DNA of 64,000 nucleotides from the NCBI RefSeq assembly GCF_021032705.1, contig NZ_JAHVXI010000002.1, positions 620,001-684,000 of the forward strand, written 5' to 3'. This stretch comes from Psychroserpens luteolus. Its GTDB lineage: Bacteria; Bacteroidota; Bacteroidia; Flavobacteriales; Flavobacteriaceae. Within the stretch, counting starts at the first letter, position 1. Each line of letters opens with the position of its first letter. The notes beneath the pieces were generated by a model that worked only from the letters and a program-made list of their open reading frames with translations, did no database searches and was not told where the DNA came from. Made by a program: the position numbers and the translations under genes. Positions 44,140 to 55,257 of the stretch are shown one piece after another.

Positions 44140-44916
44140 CTATAGATTAACTTGTATTTCACGTAAGGACTCTGTGGTTGGGATGAAGTACTCAGAAAAA
44201 TTAATTCGTTTATCACTATTCCTATTCATATGATGGTCAAATACATATTTATATAAAAGAAACAATCCTGCAGTATGGAGTACTTTTTCAAACACCTCAA
44301 AAATCCAAAAGTACACATACAAATTACAGATATAGTTTAATACATCTGAAAACACAAAACAAAAGACCATTAATAAAAATGTAATTGACTGTGCCGTTTC
44401 TCTACTTAAATAAACCGCAAAAGCAAAATAAGTCATAGCTATAAGTGTAATTCCGTGGCATACATACAAAACCAAATTCACAGTATCGACAAAATTTTCT
44501 TTAGCTACACCATATAAAGTATACAAGAAATAAGAGTTGAGCATTAATACAAGTACTAAATAAACACTTACCAAGCCTTCAAACTTAACGCGCTTCAACT
44601 TCCCTAAAAGCACAAAAATGAGTAATAGATAAGCTCCAATGTACATTGATTTAGACAATTTGGAAGACAGTGCCCCAAAATCAAACACAGATAACGCGTC
44701 ACCAATAAAAAATACTAAAAACAGCGTTAAAAACACATTAGCCATCTTGTTAAGCTGACAAAAATAAAATGTAAGTAAAACGGTAACTGTTATTAACTTA
44801 GCTATTTTTGTTACAATGATATAGTCAAAATAGGTCGCAATAGACGTAGCTAATAGCAACACAAACAAGACTATAACTAAAGCCATATTTGGCCTTATTT
44901 TTTGCTTTTTTTGCAT
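44140..44916 (-). CDS. Multi-spanning membrane protein, YhhN/TMEM86-like (paralogue A)
   Basis: This 258-residue protein has about eight hydrophobic segments and a short cytosolic tail (HMNRNSDKRINFSEYF). The segment KIAKLITVTVLLTFYF, then LTLFLVFFIGDALSVFDF and SKSMYIGAYLLLIFVLL, resembles the YhhN/lysoplasmalogenase fold, including its conserved GD. That is a pattern judgement only. It is related in length, topology and upstream sequence to the gene at 45442-46185. Its stop codon abuts that of the metallophosphatase gene with no gap. Confidence 0.6.
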   Translation of the reverse strand: MQKKQKIRPNMALVIVLFVLLLATSIATYFDYIIVTKIAKLITVTVLLTFYFCQLNKMANVFLTLFLVFFIGDALSVFDFGALSSKLSKSMYIGAYLLLIFVLLGKLKRVKFEGLVSVYLVLVLMLNSYFLYTLYGVAKENFVDTVNLVLYVCHGITLIAMTYFAFAVYLSRETAQSITFLLMVFCFVFSDVLNYICNLYVYFWIFEVFEKVLHTAGLFLLYKYVFDHHMNRNSDKRINFSEYFIPTTESLREIQVNL

Positions 44917-44939
44917 GGTAGATTTTTAATTGGGTAAGG

Positions 44940-44992
44940 CAAATATAATAAAAATTATGTATTTCAACGTAAAAAATGCACGTTTTATCGAT
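44940..44992 (-). promoter_or_regulatory. Promoter and shared upstream element of paralogue A
   Basis: On the minus strand: -33 TTG (44965-44967), a 17-base spacer, -7 TATATTTG (44940-44947), then 23 bases to the ATG. Overlapping the -33 is AACGTAAAAAATGCA (plus strand, 44966-44980), continuing to TTATCGAT at 44985-44992. AACGT (44966-44970) and ACGTT (44980-44984) form an inverted repeat. The same block lies at 46233-46258 before paralogue B. Confidence 0.68.
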
Positions 44993-45063
44993 TTTTTATC
45001 AAATTTTAGAAATCTGTGTAGGGTTTATTTTTCTAATCGTCTAATACACAATACAATTATATT

Positions 45064-45453
45064 ATGAAAAAACATTTTCCACTCATTTTAAGAATTATCG
45101 TCGCTGTAATTTTAATCCAAACGTTACGATTTAAATTTACAGGACATGAAGACAGTATTTATATTTTCACGAAAGTTGGATTAGAACCTGTTGGAAGAAT
45201 AGGAATTGGAATTACCGAGTTAATTGCTGGGATTTTATTATTGTTCAAAAAAACGGCTTGGGCAGGTGCTACTTTAACCTTAGGTGTTATTGGTGGTGCC
45301 GTATTGATGCACTTAACTCAACTAGGTATTGAAATAAAAGGTGATGGAGGTATGTTATTTTACACCGCTGTTACAACGTTTATCTTGTCATTTATTATTC
45401 TTTATATCTATAGAAAAGATATTCCAATAGTTGGAAAGAAGTTAAGCTTTTAA
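45064..45453 (+). CDS. DoxX-like small membrane protein
   Basis: This 129-residue protein has four hydrophobic segments (LILRIIVAVILIQTLRFKF; GIGITELIAGILLLF; GATLTLGVIGGAVLMHL; FYTAVTTFILSFIILYIY). The layout and the K-F-T-G and E-L-I-A-G-I-L-L positions fit the DoxX family. The function is uncertain. It is transcribed divergently from paralogue A, and its 3' end overlaps that of paralogue B by 12 bases. Confidence 0.75.
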   Translation: MKKHFPLILRIIVAVILIQTLRFKFTGHEDSIYIFTKVGLEPVGRIGIGITELIAGILLLFKKTAWAGATLTLGVIGGAVLMHLTQLGIEIKGDGGMLFYTAVTTFILSFIILYIYRKDIPIVGKKLSF

Positions 45454-46185
45454 TTCTTGGTGCTGTTCATAGACAGCATTGTACTCTTGGACTAACCTTG
45501 ATTGAAGGTAAAAGAATACAAATGCACCTACTAAAAAGAATGAATAGATAACACTTAAAGTATTATCGAAATCTGAAATATAGTAATAAGCTATTTGAAT
45601 GACTTCAGAAAACACTATACATATAGAACCTATGAGTAGATTCATAGATTTTTTGCTATCATTATACATATAGTTAACCAATGCTAAGCAGACTAAAAAC
45701 ATGATAATAGAGTTATACACCATTTCTACAGTATAACCATAGTCAATCCCTATTCCCTCTTTAGATAGATCAGTAATCATGTAAACAACAAAAATACCTA
45801 AAGCGAAGAGAAGCAACGTCTGCATTGAAAACCTCAAAATCGCTTTTCTGAAGTTCATAATAGACAAAATTCTAGCTATTAAAAACAAATACGCCGAAAT
45901 GTAAAGTCCGTTTCCAATAAGATAATGAATGTCATAAGTCGCATTTTCTGGAGGAAAGAGATTGTAAGTAAAATAATTATGAATTTCGGCAGCGGCATAA
46001 GTCACTAAAAACAGTATAAATAAAATATGCTTTTGTTTTACATTGACGAAATACAAAATAATCAATACCGTCATAGCCAAAGCTTTGACACCAAAAGCAT
46101 CAAACTCTTTTCCTAAAGACTGTAGTCCTAGAAATAGTATACTCAACAGTATGAGTATAATCCCTAAAATTTTACTTAAGTACAT
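45442..46185 (-). CDS. Multi-spanning membrane protein (paralogue B of 44140-44916)
   Basis: This 247-residue protein has about eight hydrophobic segments in the same order as paralogue A, and a C-terminal tail (SRLVQEYNAVYEQHQELKA). The GD motif of the second conserved helix in paralogue A (FFIGDALS) is replaced here (YAAAEIHN). This would remove the presumed YhhN-type catalytic aspartate. It shares an upstream promoter block with paralogue A, so coregulation is likely. Its function is unknown. Confidence 0.55.
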   Translation of the reverse strand: MYLSKILGIILILLSILFLGLQSLGKEFDAFGVKALAMTVLIILYFVNVKQKHILFILFLVTYAAAEIHNYFTYNLFPPENATYDIHYLIGNGLYISAYLFLIARILSIMNFRKAILRFSMQTLLLFALGIFVVYMITDLSKEGIGIDYGYTVEMVYNSIIMFLVCLALVNYMYNDSKKSMNLLIGSICIVFSEVIQIAYYYISDFDNTLSVIYSFFLVGAFVFFYLQSRLVQEYNAVYEQHQELKA

Positions 46186-46207
46186 AATTTATTCCTTAAT
46201 AGCAAAG

Positions 46208-46258
46208 CAAATATATATAAAAAATACATATAAACGTTAAAAAATGCATTTAATCGAT
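46208..46258 (-). promoter_or_regulatory. Promoter and shared upstream element of paralogue B
   Basis: On the minus strand the -7 is TATATTTG (46208-46215), 22 bases before the ATG. Upstream, at the -33 position and beyond, AACGTTAAAAAATGCA (plus strand, 46233-46248) then TTTAATCGAT (46249-46258) repeat the arrangement seen before paralogue A, with one inserted T. The -33 TTG itself is not conserved, so an activator could compensate. Confidence 0.62.
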
Positions 46259-46282
46259 AAAAAATAACTTTTTGTAGGATTT

Positions 46283-48304
<2,022 letters not shown>

Positions 48305-48338
48305 TTACCTTATATTTAAAGCACACTAATATACTAAA

Positions 48339-50627
48339 ATGTCATTCAAAAAAATTGTAGCACTCAGTGTTTTTATCAGCTTTTTATTCAATTGTAAATC
48401 CGAAGAGTATCGTGCTGAAATTCCGCAAATTATCCCTATTCCTTCAACCCAAACCATTAATAAAGGCTATTTTGTTTTAGATGATAATGTTGGCATCTCT
48501 TATGATGATACCTTTAAAATATCGGGTGATTTTCTCAGACATTTTATAGAAAACGGTAGCGAAATCAAACTTAAGAACAACAATGACATTCAATTTATAA
48601 AGGACGAAACTATAAACAACAAGGAAGGTTATACACTAGATATTCAACCCTATCAAATAAGTATTAGAACAAACACCGATCAAGGCGCATTCTATGCAGT
48701 CCAAACCTTAAGACAATTGTTACCTAAAGAGTTTGAAAATAATTCAACGTCTGAAGAAAAAATTTCTATTCAATGCATGACTATTACTGATGAGCCTCAG
48801 TTTAAATATCGAGGCATGCATTTAGATGTTGGACGACATATGTTTTCTGTAGATTTTATCAAAAAGTACATAGATGCCTTAGCTATGTTAAAGATGAATA
48901 CGTTTCATTGGCACTTAACCGAAGATCAAGGTTGGCGAATAGAGATTAAAAAATATCCAAAACTTCAAGAGCTTGCTGCTTTTAGAAATGAAACACTCAT
49001 TGGTCATTATAGTGACCAACCACATCAATTTGACGGAAAGCGCTATGGTGGCTTCTATACTCAAGAAGAGGTTAAAGATATAGTTACCTATGCACAAAGT
49101 CGTCATGTGACTGTTATTCCAGAAATTGAATTACCAGGTCATGCTCAAGCAGCTATTTCTGCATATCCTGATTTAGGTTGCACTGGTGAACAAGTAGATG
49201 TTGCTACAAAATGGGGTGTTTTTGAACATATTTATTGTTCTAAAGATGAAACCTTTAATTTTCTGGAAGACGTGCTAGATGAAGTTATTACTCTTTTCCC
49301 AAGTGAGTATATTCATATTGGTGGTGACGAAGCACCTAAAACCAAATGGAAAACGTGTAAGCAATGTCAAAACCGCATCAAATCTGAAGGTTTAAAAGAT
49401 GAGCACGAGCTTCAAAATTATTTTATTACGCGCATTGAAACTTACCTGAACGCTAAAGGCAAACAAATTATAGGTTGGGACGAAATCTTAGAAGGAGGAT
49501 TAGCTCCCAATGCCACAGTCATGTCATGGCGAGGTACTAAAGGTGCTGTGGAAGCAGCCAAACAGAAACACAATGTCGTCATGACACCTACATCGCATTG
49601 TTATTTTGATTATTACCAATCAACTAATGCCGATGAACCTACTGCTATTGGTGGATTTCTACCTCTTGAAAAGGTCTATAGTTTCAATCCTATTCCCGAG
49701 GAATTAACAGAAGACGAAGTACAATACGTATTAGGTGCTCAGGGCAACATTTGGACAGAATACATGCCAACTCAAGAGCACGTAGAATATATGGCATTCC
49801 CAAGAATGTTGGCCATGAGCGAAGTCGTTTGGTCAAAAAGCGACAATAAAGACTACACAAATTTTACTCAGCGTGTTGAACATTTTAATAAACGACTAGA
49901 CGCATTAAGCATTAACTACGCTAACCATCTCTATGAGATTTCTGGAGAACTCGTTTCAAAAAACAATACCACATCTTATCAACTCTCAACAACAATACAA
50001 GACAAACATATTAGATTCACATTAGATGGTTCTGAACCCAATTTAGCTTCAGAACTATATACACAAGCTATTCCTATAAATACAAGCCAAACCATTAAGG
50101 CTGCCGTGTTTAATTCTGAAAAACGATTAGGAGCAGTGTTTTCTGAAACCATCAACTATCACAAAGGCGTTGGTAAAACAATCACCATTAACAAAACACC
50201 ACATAAGTCTTACTCCGGAAGTGGACCTCAAGGATTAATTAATGGCATCTCAGGAAGCGACTCGCGTTATGGCGACAAAGAATGGTTAGGCTTTTGGGGA
50301 GAAGATATTGAGATCACTATTGATTTAGGAGAAAAAATTGATGTTTATACTATAGATATGCGTTTTTATAATGGTGAAGGTCAATGGATTTATGCTCCAA
50401 AATACGTTAATGTTATTTATGACGATTTAGAGGAACGAAAAATTATTTTGAATAAGAGGAACGAATTACAACATGATGTAAAAATTAATAATCAAAATAA
50501 ACAACGTAAAAGCGTTTTAACCAGGTATATCAAAATTAAAGTTCCAAATTACGGAACCATTCCAGACGGTAAACAAGGTGCTGGCAATAAAGCGTGGACT
50601 TTTATAGACGAAATAATAATCAACTAG
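48339..50627 (+). CDS. Beta-N-acetylhexosaminidase (GH20) lipoprotein
   Basis: This 762-residue lipoprotein (VFISFLFNC-KSEE) has an N-terminal GH20b-like domain, then the GH20 TIM barrel (KYRGMHLDVGRHMF; NTFHWHLTEDQGWRIEI). The catalytic Asp-Glu pair is in YIHIGGDEAPKTKW, with GWDEILEGGL and WGEY-type active-site walls also seen. After the barrel come a chitobiase-C-like domain (FTLDGSEPNLASELY) and an F5/8-type sugar-binding domain (about 620-760). It removes terminal GlcNAc/GalNAc from glycans at the cell surface. The cutC gene follows after one base. Confidence 0.95.
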   Translation: MSFKKIVALSVFISFLFNCKSEEYRAEIPQIIPIPSTQTINKGYFVLDDNVGISYDDTFKISGDFLRHFIENGSEIKLKNNNDIQFIKDETINNKEGYTLDIQPYQISIRTNTDQGAFYAVQTLRQLLPKEFENNSTSEEKISIQCMTITDEPQFKYRGMHLDVGRHMFSVDFIKKYIDALAMLKMNTFHWHLTEDQGWRIEIKKYPKLQELAAFRNETLIGHYSDQPHQFDGKRYGGFYTQEEVKDIVTYAQSRHVTVIPEIELPGHAQAAISAYPDLGCTGEQVDVATKWGVFEHIYCSKDETFNFLEDVLDEVITLFPSEYIHIGGDEAPKTKWKTCKQCQNRIKSEGLKDEHELQNYFITRIETYLNAKGKQIIGWDEILEGGLAPNATVMSWRGTKGAVEAAKQKHNVVMTPTSHCYFDYYQSTNADEPTAIGGFLPLEKVYSFNPIPEELTEDEVQYVLGAQGNIWTEYMPTQEHVEYMAFPRMLAMSEVVWSKSDNKDYTNFTQRVEHFNKRLDALSINYANHLYEISGELVSKNNTTSYQLSTTIQDKHIRFTLDGSEPNLASELYTQAIPINTSQTIKAAVFNSEKRLGAVFSETINYHKGVGKTITINKTPHKSYSGSGPQGLINGISGSDSRYGDKEWLGFWGEDIEITIDLGEKIDVYTIDMRFYNGEGQWIYAPKYVNVIYDDLEERKIILNKRNELQHDVKINNQNKQRKSVLTRYIKIKVPNYGTIPDGKQGAGNKAWTFIDEIIIN

Positions 50628-50628
50628 T

Positions 50629-51336
50629 ATGCTATTAGAAATCTGTGCCAACTCCTATCAATCTGCTAAGCACGCTCAAGACGCTGGTGCAAAACGTATT
50701 GAGCTTTGTAGCGAATTATCCATTGGAGGCATGACGCCAAGTTTTGGATTGATAAAAGAAGTGATTTCAACATTAGACATTGAAACTTTTGTACTCGTCA
50801 GACCTCGAAGTGGCAACTTTTGTTATACTGAAAAAGAATTCGAGATTATTAAAAGAGATATTCAAATCTGCAAAGATTTAAGTTGTCATGGGATCGTATC
50901 TGGTGTTTTAAATCCTAATCATACTATAGACATAGAACGTACGCGAGAACTGGTCGAATTATCAAAACCATTGTCATTTACCTTTCATCGTGCCTTTGAT
51001 ATGGTTCCAAACGTAAAAGAGGCCTTAGAACAACTTATTAATCTTAGGATTAAAAGGGTGTTAACTTCTGGTCAACAACCAAAAGCAATTAATGGATTAA
51101 ATCTTTTGAAAACATTACATCAACAAGCAAATAATCGAATCACGATTTTAGTTGGAAGTGGTATCTCTTCTGAAAACGCCAAAGTGTTTAAAGATGAAGG
51201 CTTTGATGAAATTCATGCTTCAGCATCCGAAACCACAAGCTTTGAGTCTTCTCCTTTTTTTGGAAACACCCCTCAAACCGTATCTAGTCTCAACGAAATA
51301 AAAGCCATTCTAAAAACAATTAATGAAGACCTATAG
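50629..51336 (+). CDS. cutC: CutC-family TIM-barrel protein
   Basis: This 235-residue cytosolic protein opens LLEICANSYQSAKHAQDAGA. It contains RIELCSELSIGGMTPS, FVLVRPRSGNFCYT, TFHRAFDMVPN and VLTSGQQPKA, all CutC hallmarks. CutC was named for copper homeostasis, but its biochemical activity is disputed. Here it sits inside a glycosidase operon, with 1 base to the GH20 stop and a 14-base overlap with the GH2 gene, so a sugar-related activity is worth considering. Confidence 0.9.
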   Translation: MLLEICANSYQSAKHAQDAGAKRIELCSELSIGGMTPSFGLIKEVISTLDIETFVLVRPRSGNFCYTEKEFEIIKRDIQICKDLSCHGIVSGVLNPNHTIDIERTRELVELSKPLSFTFHRAFDMVPNVKEALEQLINLRIKRVLTSGQQPKAINGLNLLKTLHQQANNRITILVGSGISSENAKVFKDEGFDEIHASASETTSFESSPFFGNTPQTVSSLNEIKAILKTINEDL

Positions 51337-53800
51337 CATTCTAGTCATAACGGTATTGATGTTGATGAGCTGTCAGCCAAAACATGATGTTCCAGTATCA
51401 ATAAACCTACATAATAACTGGTCTTTTAAAGCCGTTAATGATTCTTTATGGAATACGGCTTCGGTACCTGGAAATGTGCATTCAGATCTTTTAAATAATA
51501 AGCGTATTGAACATCCATTTATTGGTGCTAATGAAGACAGTTTGCAATGGATTTCTGATACCGACTGGGAATACAAAACATCATTTTCAGTAGCTAAAGA
51601 AACACTAAGCAAAAAATACATCTTGCTTAACTTTGAAGGCTTAGACACCTATGCCTCTGTCTTTTTAAATGATAGCTTAATTCTCAAAACAGATAATGCC
51701 TTTCGAGAATTTTCAGTTGATGTAAAGTCGATTTTGACATCAGAAAACAACTTGCACATTGTATTTGAACACAGCTCTATTTCCGAAGAACGCAACAAAG
51801 CAAAACTCAATTATCAATTACCAGAGGGGAATCGCATTTTTACAAGAAAAGCACAATTTCAATATGGTTGGGATTGGGGACCAAAACTTAATACTAGTGG
51901 GATTTGGCGACCTATAACTCTTGAAGCTTGGAATGATATAAAAATTAAGGACATCCATGCGCAACAAGTAATTGTTGGAAAGCATGTTGCGACTTTCCTT
52001 ATTGATTTAGAGACTGAGTCAAATTTAGAAAATTCCTATCAATGTGATATTTATATCAATGGTTCATTGAACAGCACCCACGATAAACTACCCAATTCAA
52101 ATCACTCCTACTTACCTATACGTATTGAAAACCCTAAACTATGGTGGCCTCACAACTTAGGAGAACCGTATTTATATGATATAAAAGTTGTAGTACGCGA
52201 TCACAAAAGAATTCTTGACAGCATATCAATAAAAAAAGGTATACGAACCATAGAACTTGTTAATGAAAAAGACAGTATTGGAGAGTCCTTTTACTTTAAA
52301 GTTAATGATACTCCTGTTTATGCTAAAGGCGCAAATTATATTCCGCAAAACAGCATGCAAAACCAAGTCACAGATGCACATTACCAACACCTTTTAAGTG
52401 ATGTGGTTGAAGCTAACATGAACATGCTCAGAGTTTGGGGAGGCGGCATCTATGAAAATGATACTTTCTATGATCTGTGTGATGAAAAAGGCATTTTAGT
52501 GTGGCAAGATTTCATGTTCGCTTGTGCTATGTATCCAGGAGACAAAGCGTTTCTTGACAATATACAATTGGAAGCAGCTCAAAATGTAAAACGACTTAGA
52601 AACCATACCTCTATTGCCTTATGGTGCGGTAATAATGAGAATTCTGAAGGTTGGCATCGTTGGGGTTGGCAAGCTAACCGAAGTGATGAAGAAAAAGAGG
52701 AAATTTGGAATAACTACTTAAAAGTATTTGATTCTATCTTACCAAAAACCGTTAAAGACCTTACTGAAACATCATATTGGGAATCTTCACCAAAATATGG
52801 TCGTGGAAATCCTAAATATAAATTTGAAGGGGATGCTCACGATTGGTGGATTTGGCATGACGCCTATCCTTTTGAGTACTTAGAAGAAAACGTACCACGT
52901 TTTATGAGTGAATTTGGGTTTCAATCGTTCCCTAGTTATGAAGCGATTAGATATATCAACCAGAACGATTCTATTGAGATTACCTCGGCAGGCTTTAAAA
53001 ATCATCAAAAGCATGTACGCGGGTTTCAACTTATTGACGAGTATATGCAAGGTGATTTCCCTGTTCCAACTAATGCTGAAGATTATATATATGTGAGTCA
53101 GTTGTTACAAGCTTACGGTATAACAAAAGGCATTAAAGCTCATCGTAGAGCTAGACCCTACAATATGGGAACCTTATATTGGCAACTTAATGATTGTTGG
53201 CCAGCCGTGTCTTGGTCTAGCATTGATTACTTCGGAAATTGGAAAGCGTTGCATTATCAGGCTAAAAAATCATATGAGAATATCCTTATATCTAACACAG
53301 TTGAAAATGACACACTAAAAACCTACATCGTTAATGATAACTTAAGCAAGATAGAGAATTCCTTTACGCTAAGGATTATAGATTTTAATGGAAATCTTAT
53401 AACCTCAGCAAATAACACAGCACCAAAAATAAATGAGAGCTCGAGTAAACTAATACATCAAATTGATTTAACAAAACTCAACATCAATAAGAATGAAGTT
53501 ATTGTCATTACTACGTTTGGAGATTATAACTCCTGTTTTTATTTGGTCAAACCAAAAAACCTAAAACTCAAAAAAGAGACCATAGCTAAAACAGTTTCTA
53601 AATCAGACAACGGATTTAAGATTACATTGAAAAGTACTACACTTCAAAAAAATGTATTCCTTTATACAAAAAACAAAGGTCATTTTAGTGATAATTATTT
53701 TGACTTAATGCCAAATGAAACTATTACAATTGAATTCGAAACAGAGGCTGACAGCCTAGATGATTTAAATATTAAAACTTTGAATGAGATGCTCGATTGA
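51323..53800 (+). CDS. Beta-mannosidase (GH2) lipoprotein
   Basis: This 825-residue lipoprotein (LVITVLMLMSC-QPK) has a GH2 sugar-binding jelly roll (DTDWEYKTSF, LNFEGLDTYASVFLN), an Ig-like domain and a catalytic barrel. The acid/base is in IALWCGNNENSEGW (NE) and the nucleophile in FMSEFGFQSFPS. LRVWGGGIYENDTFYDLCDE and YWQLNDCWPAVSWSSID are characteristic of beta-mannosidases rather than beta-galactosidases. With GH20 it could act on GlcNAc- and mannose-containing cores such as N-glycans. Confidence 0.94.
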   Translation: MKTYSILVITVLMLMSCQPKHDVPVSINLHNNWSFKAVNDSLWNTASVPGNVHSDLLNNKRIEHPFIGANEDSLQWISDTDWEYKTSFSVAKETLSKKYILLNFEGLDTYASVFLNDSLILKTDNAFREFSVDVKSILTSENNLHIVFEHSSISEERNKAKLNYQLPEGNRIFTRKAQFQYGWDWGPKLNTSGIWRPITLEAWNDIKIKDIHAQQVIVGKHVATFLIDLETESNLENSYQCDIYINGSLNSTHDKLPNSNHSYLPIRIENPKLWWPHNLGEPYLYDIKVVVRDHKRILDSISIKKGIRTIELVNEKDSIGESFYFKVNDTPVYAKGANYIPQNSMQNQVTDAHYQHLLSDVVEANMNMLRVWGGGIYENDTFYDLCDEKGILVWQDFMFACAMYPGDKAFLDNIQLEAAQNVKRLRNHTSIALWCGNNENSEGWHRWGWQANRSDEEKEEIWNNYLKVFDSILPKTVKDLTETSYWESSPKYGRGNPKYKFEGDAHDWWIWHDAYPFEYLEENVPRFMSEFGFQSFPSYEAIRYINQNDSIEITSAGFKNHQKHVRGFQLIDEYMQGDFPVPTNAEDYIYVSQLLQAYGITKGIKAHRRARPYNMGTLYWQLNDCWPAVSWSSIDYFGNWKALHYQAKKSYENILISNTVENDTLKTYIVNDNLSKIENSFTLRIIDFNGNLITSANNTAPKINESSSKLIHQIDLTKLNINKNEVIVITTFGDYNSCFYLVKPKNLKLKKETIAKTVSKSDNGFKITLKSTTLQKNVFLYTKNKGHFSDNYFDLMPNETITIEFETEADSLDDLNIKTLNEMLD

Positions 53801-53824
53801 GATACTGAAACAAGTTCAGCATAA
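53801..53824. repeat. Possible dispersed intergenic palindromic element
   Basis: GATACTGAAACAAGTTCAGC followed by ATAA, with inverted arms CTGAA and TTCAG. It is placed immediately after the GH2 stop in a convergent gap. From memory, closely similar sequence is common between genes in Flavobacteriaceae. I noticed only this copy in the window. Confidence 0.45.
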
Positions 53825-53841
53825 CATTATAAATATTAAAA

Positions 53842-54705
53842 TTAGCCCTTTTTTACTCCTTTGATTATTCTGTCCTTTCCCGATAGATCTTTTTTAAGCT
53901 CAATGTGTTTAAAATTAAAATCAGTTAAAAGCTCAATCATTTCCTCACCGAGATATTCATTAATCTCAAAATATAAAACCCCATTATCTTTCAAGTGCGT
54001 TTGGGAAAATTCACAAATCGCTTTATAGAATTGCAACGGGTTTTTATCATCTACAAACAACGCTAAGTGCGGCTCATGATCTAGTACATTGGGTTTTATT
54101 TCGATTTTCTCCAAATGTCGCACGTAAGGTGGGTTTGAGACAATAACATCATAATCATGAGATCCCGAAACAGGTTTAACATAGCGAGGATTTAAAATAT
54201 CATCTGTTATAAAGTTTACATCTACAGTATTAATCTCGGCATTTTGTTTTGCTATGATTATAGCATCTTCGGAAATATCAACAGCAGATACACTTGCATG
54301 TTCAATATGCTTTGCTAATGAAATAGCAATACAACCTGTACCTGTTCCTATATCAAGAATCTTACAAGACTGTCCTTTAAAATCTTCCAAGATTAAAGCC
54401 ACTAACTCCTCAGTTTCTGGTCTCGGAATTAATGTATATTCATTAACCTTAAATAGCAAACCAAAAAACTCAGTTTCTCCTAAAATATACTGGATAGGTT
54501 TTTCTAATTTCAACTGACTCAAAGTCTCAAATAGTGGCTGCTCTTCTATTTTTGTAATCGAATAATCAGGCTCCATTAAAAGATGTACCCTATCGAGTTT
54601 CAAATAATGACCAATAACAAGATTGAAGAACGCATCTACTTCATTTTTTCCGTAGATTACATCTAACTCTTTATGATAAATATCCTGAATATCCTTTAAC
54701 CTCAT
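53842..54705 (-). CDS. prmC: Peptide chain release factor N5-glutamine methyltransferase
   Basis: This 287-residue SAM enzyme methylates the GGQ glutamine of release factors. The N-terminal helical domain includes RPETEELVALIL, where the family carries the same stretch. Motif I is ILDIGTGTGCIAISL, and the NPPY active-site motif is in VIVSNPPYVRH. The length is normal. It overlaps the upstream GNAT gene by 4 bases. Confidence 0.95.
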   Translation of the reverse strand: MRLKDIQDIYHKELDVIYGKNEVDAFFNLVIGHYLKLDRVHLLMEPDYSITKIEEQPLFETLSQLKLEKPIQYILGETEFFGLLFKVNEYTLIPRPETEELVALILEDFKGQSCKILDIGTGTGCIAISLAKHIEHASVSAVDISEDAIIIAKQNAEINTVDVNFITDDILNPRYVKPVSGSHDYDVIVSNPPYVRHLEKIEIKPNVLDHEPHLALFVDDKNPLQFYKAICEFSQTHLKDNGVLYFEINEYLGEEMIELLTDFNFKHIELKKDLSGKDRIIKGVKKG

Positions 54706-55193
54706 AGTGCTTTAGTCATCCAAACACCACAAGAATAGTGTCCTGTATTACCTAAAGGTTCGTTCCTGTGCTCAAATCCGAATTGCTCATAGATATGGAT
54801 AGCCGCTTTAAGTTGCGATGCCGATTCTAAATAGCAAGTCTCAAAACCAAAATCTTTGGCAGCCTCTAAACATTTGGTAAACATTTTTTTACCAAACCCC
54901 TTTCCTCTAACTTTAGGCGAGAAATACATTTTTTGAAGCTCACAAACATTGCCATCGTAGTCTTTTAATGGCTTGATTCCTCCTCCACCTAAAACTTCTT
55001 TATCATTTGCAACTACATAATATATTTCTTTATCACCTTGATAAGATTCATACATAAAAGGTGTTTCAGCATCTTCATAAGCCGTGCCTTTCAACGGAAT
55101 TTTAAATTCTGGAAAACAACCTTTGATTATGGCTTCAATTTGCGAATTATCTTCTGGACGAATTTCTCTAATAATGATATTATCTTGACTCAC
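54702..55193 (-). CDS. GNAT-family N-acetyltransferase
   Basis: This 163-residue GNAT has the acetyl-CoA loop in SPKVRGKGFGKKMFTKCL and the C-terminal motif LKAAIHIYEQFGFEHR. The substrate is unknown. VLGGGGIKPLKDYDGNVCEL forms the central strands. Its stop overlaps the prmC start, so the pair is coexpressed. Confidence 0.87.
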   Translation of the reverse strand: MSQDNIIIREIRPEDNSQIEAIIKGCFPEFKIPLKGTAYEDAETPFMYESYQGDKEIYYVVANDKEVLGGGGIKPLKDYDGNVCELQKMYFSPKVRGKGFGKKMFTKCLEAAKDFGFETCYLESASQLKAAIHIYEQFGFEHRNEPLGNTGHYSCGVWMTKAL

Positions 55194-55211
55194 TTTATTG
55201 TAGTATTTTTG
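55185..55211 (+). promoter_or_regulatory. Candidate promoter of the LEA/ribD operon
   Basis: TTG (55185-55187), a 16-base spacer and TATTTTTG (55204-55211), which matches TAnnTTTG. The -33 lies within the 5' end of the divergent GNAT gene. The predicted leader is about 40 bases. Confidence 0.5.
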
Positions 55212-55257
55212 CTTTCTAATTTCGGTATGAAGATACAGATAAATCTATTTTAAAGAG

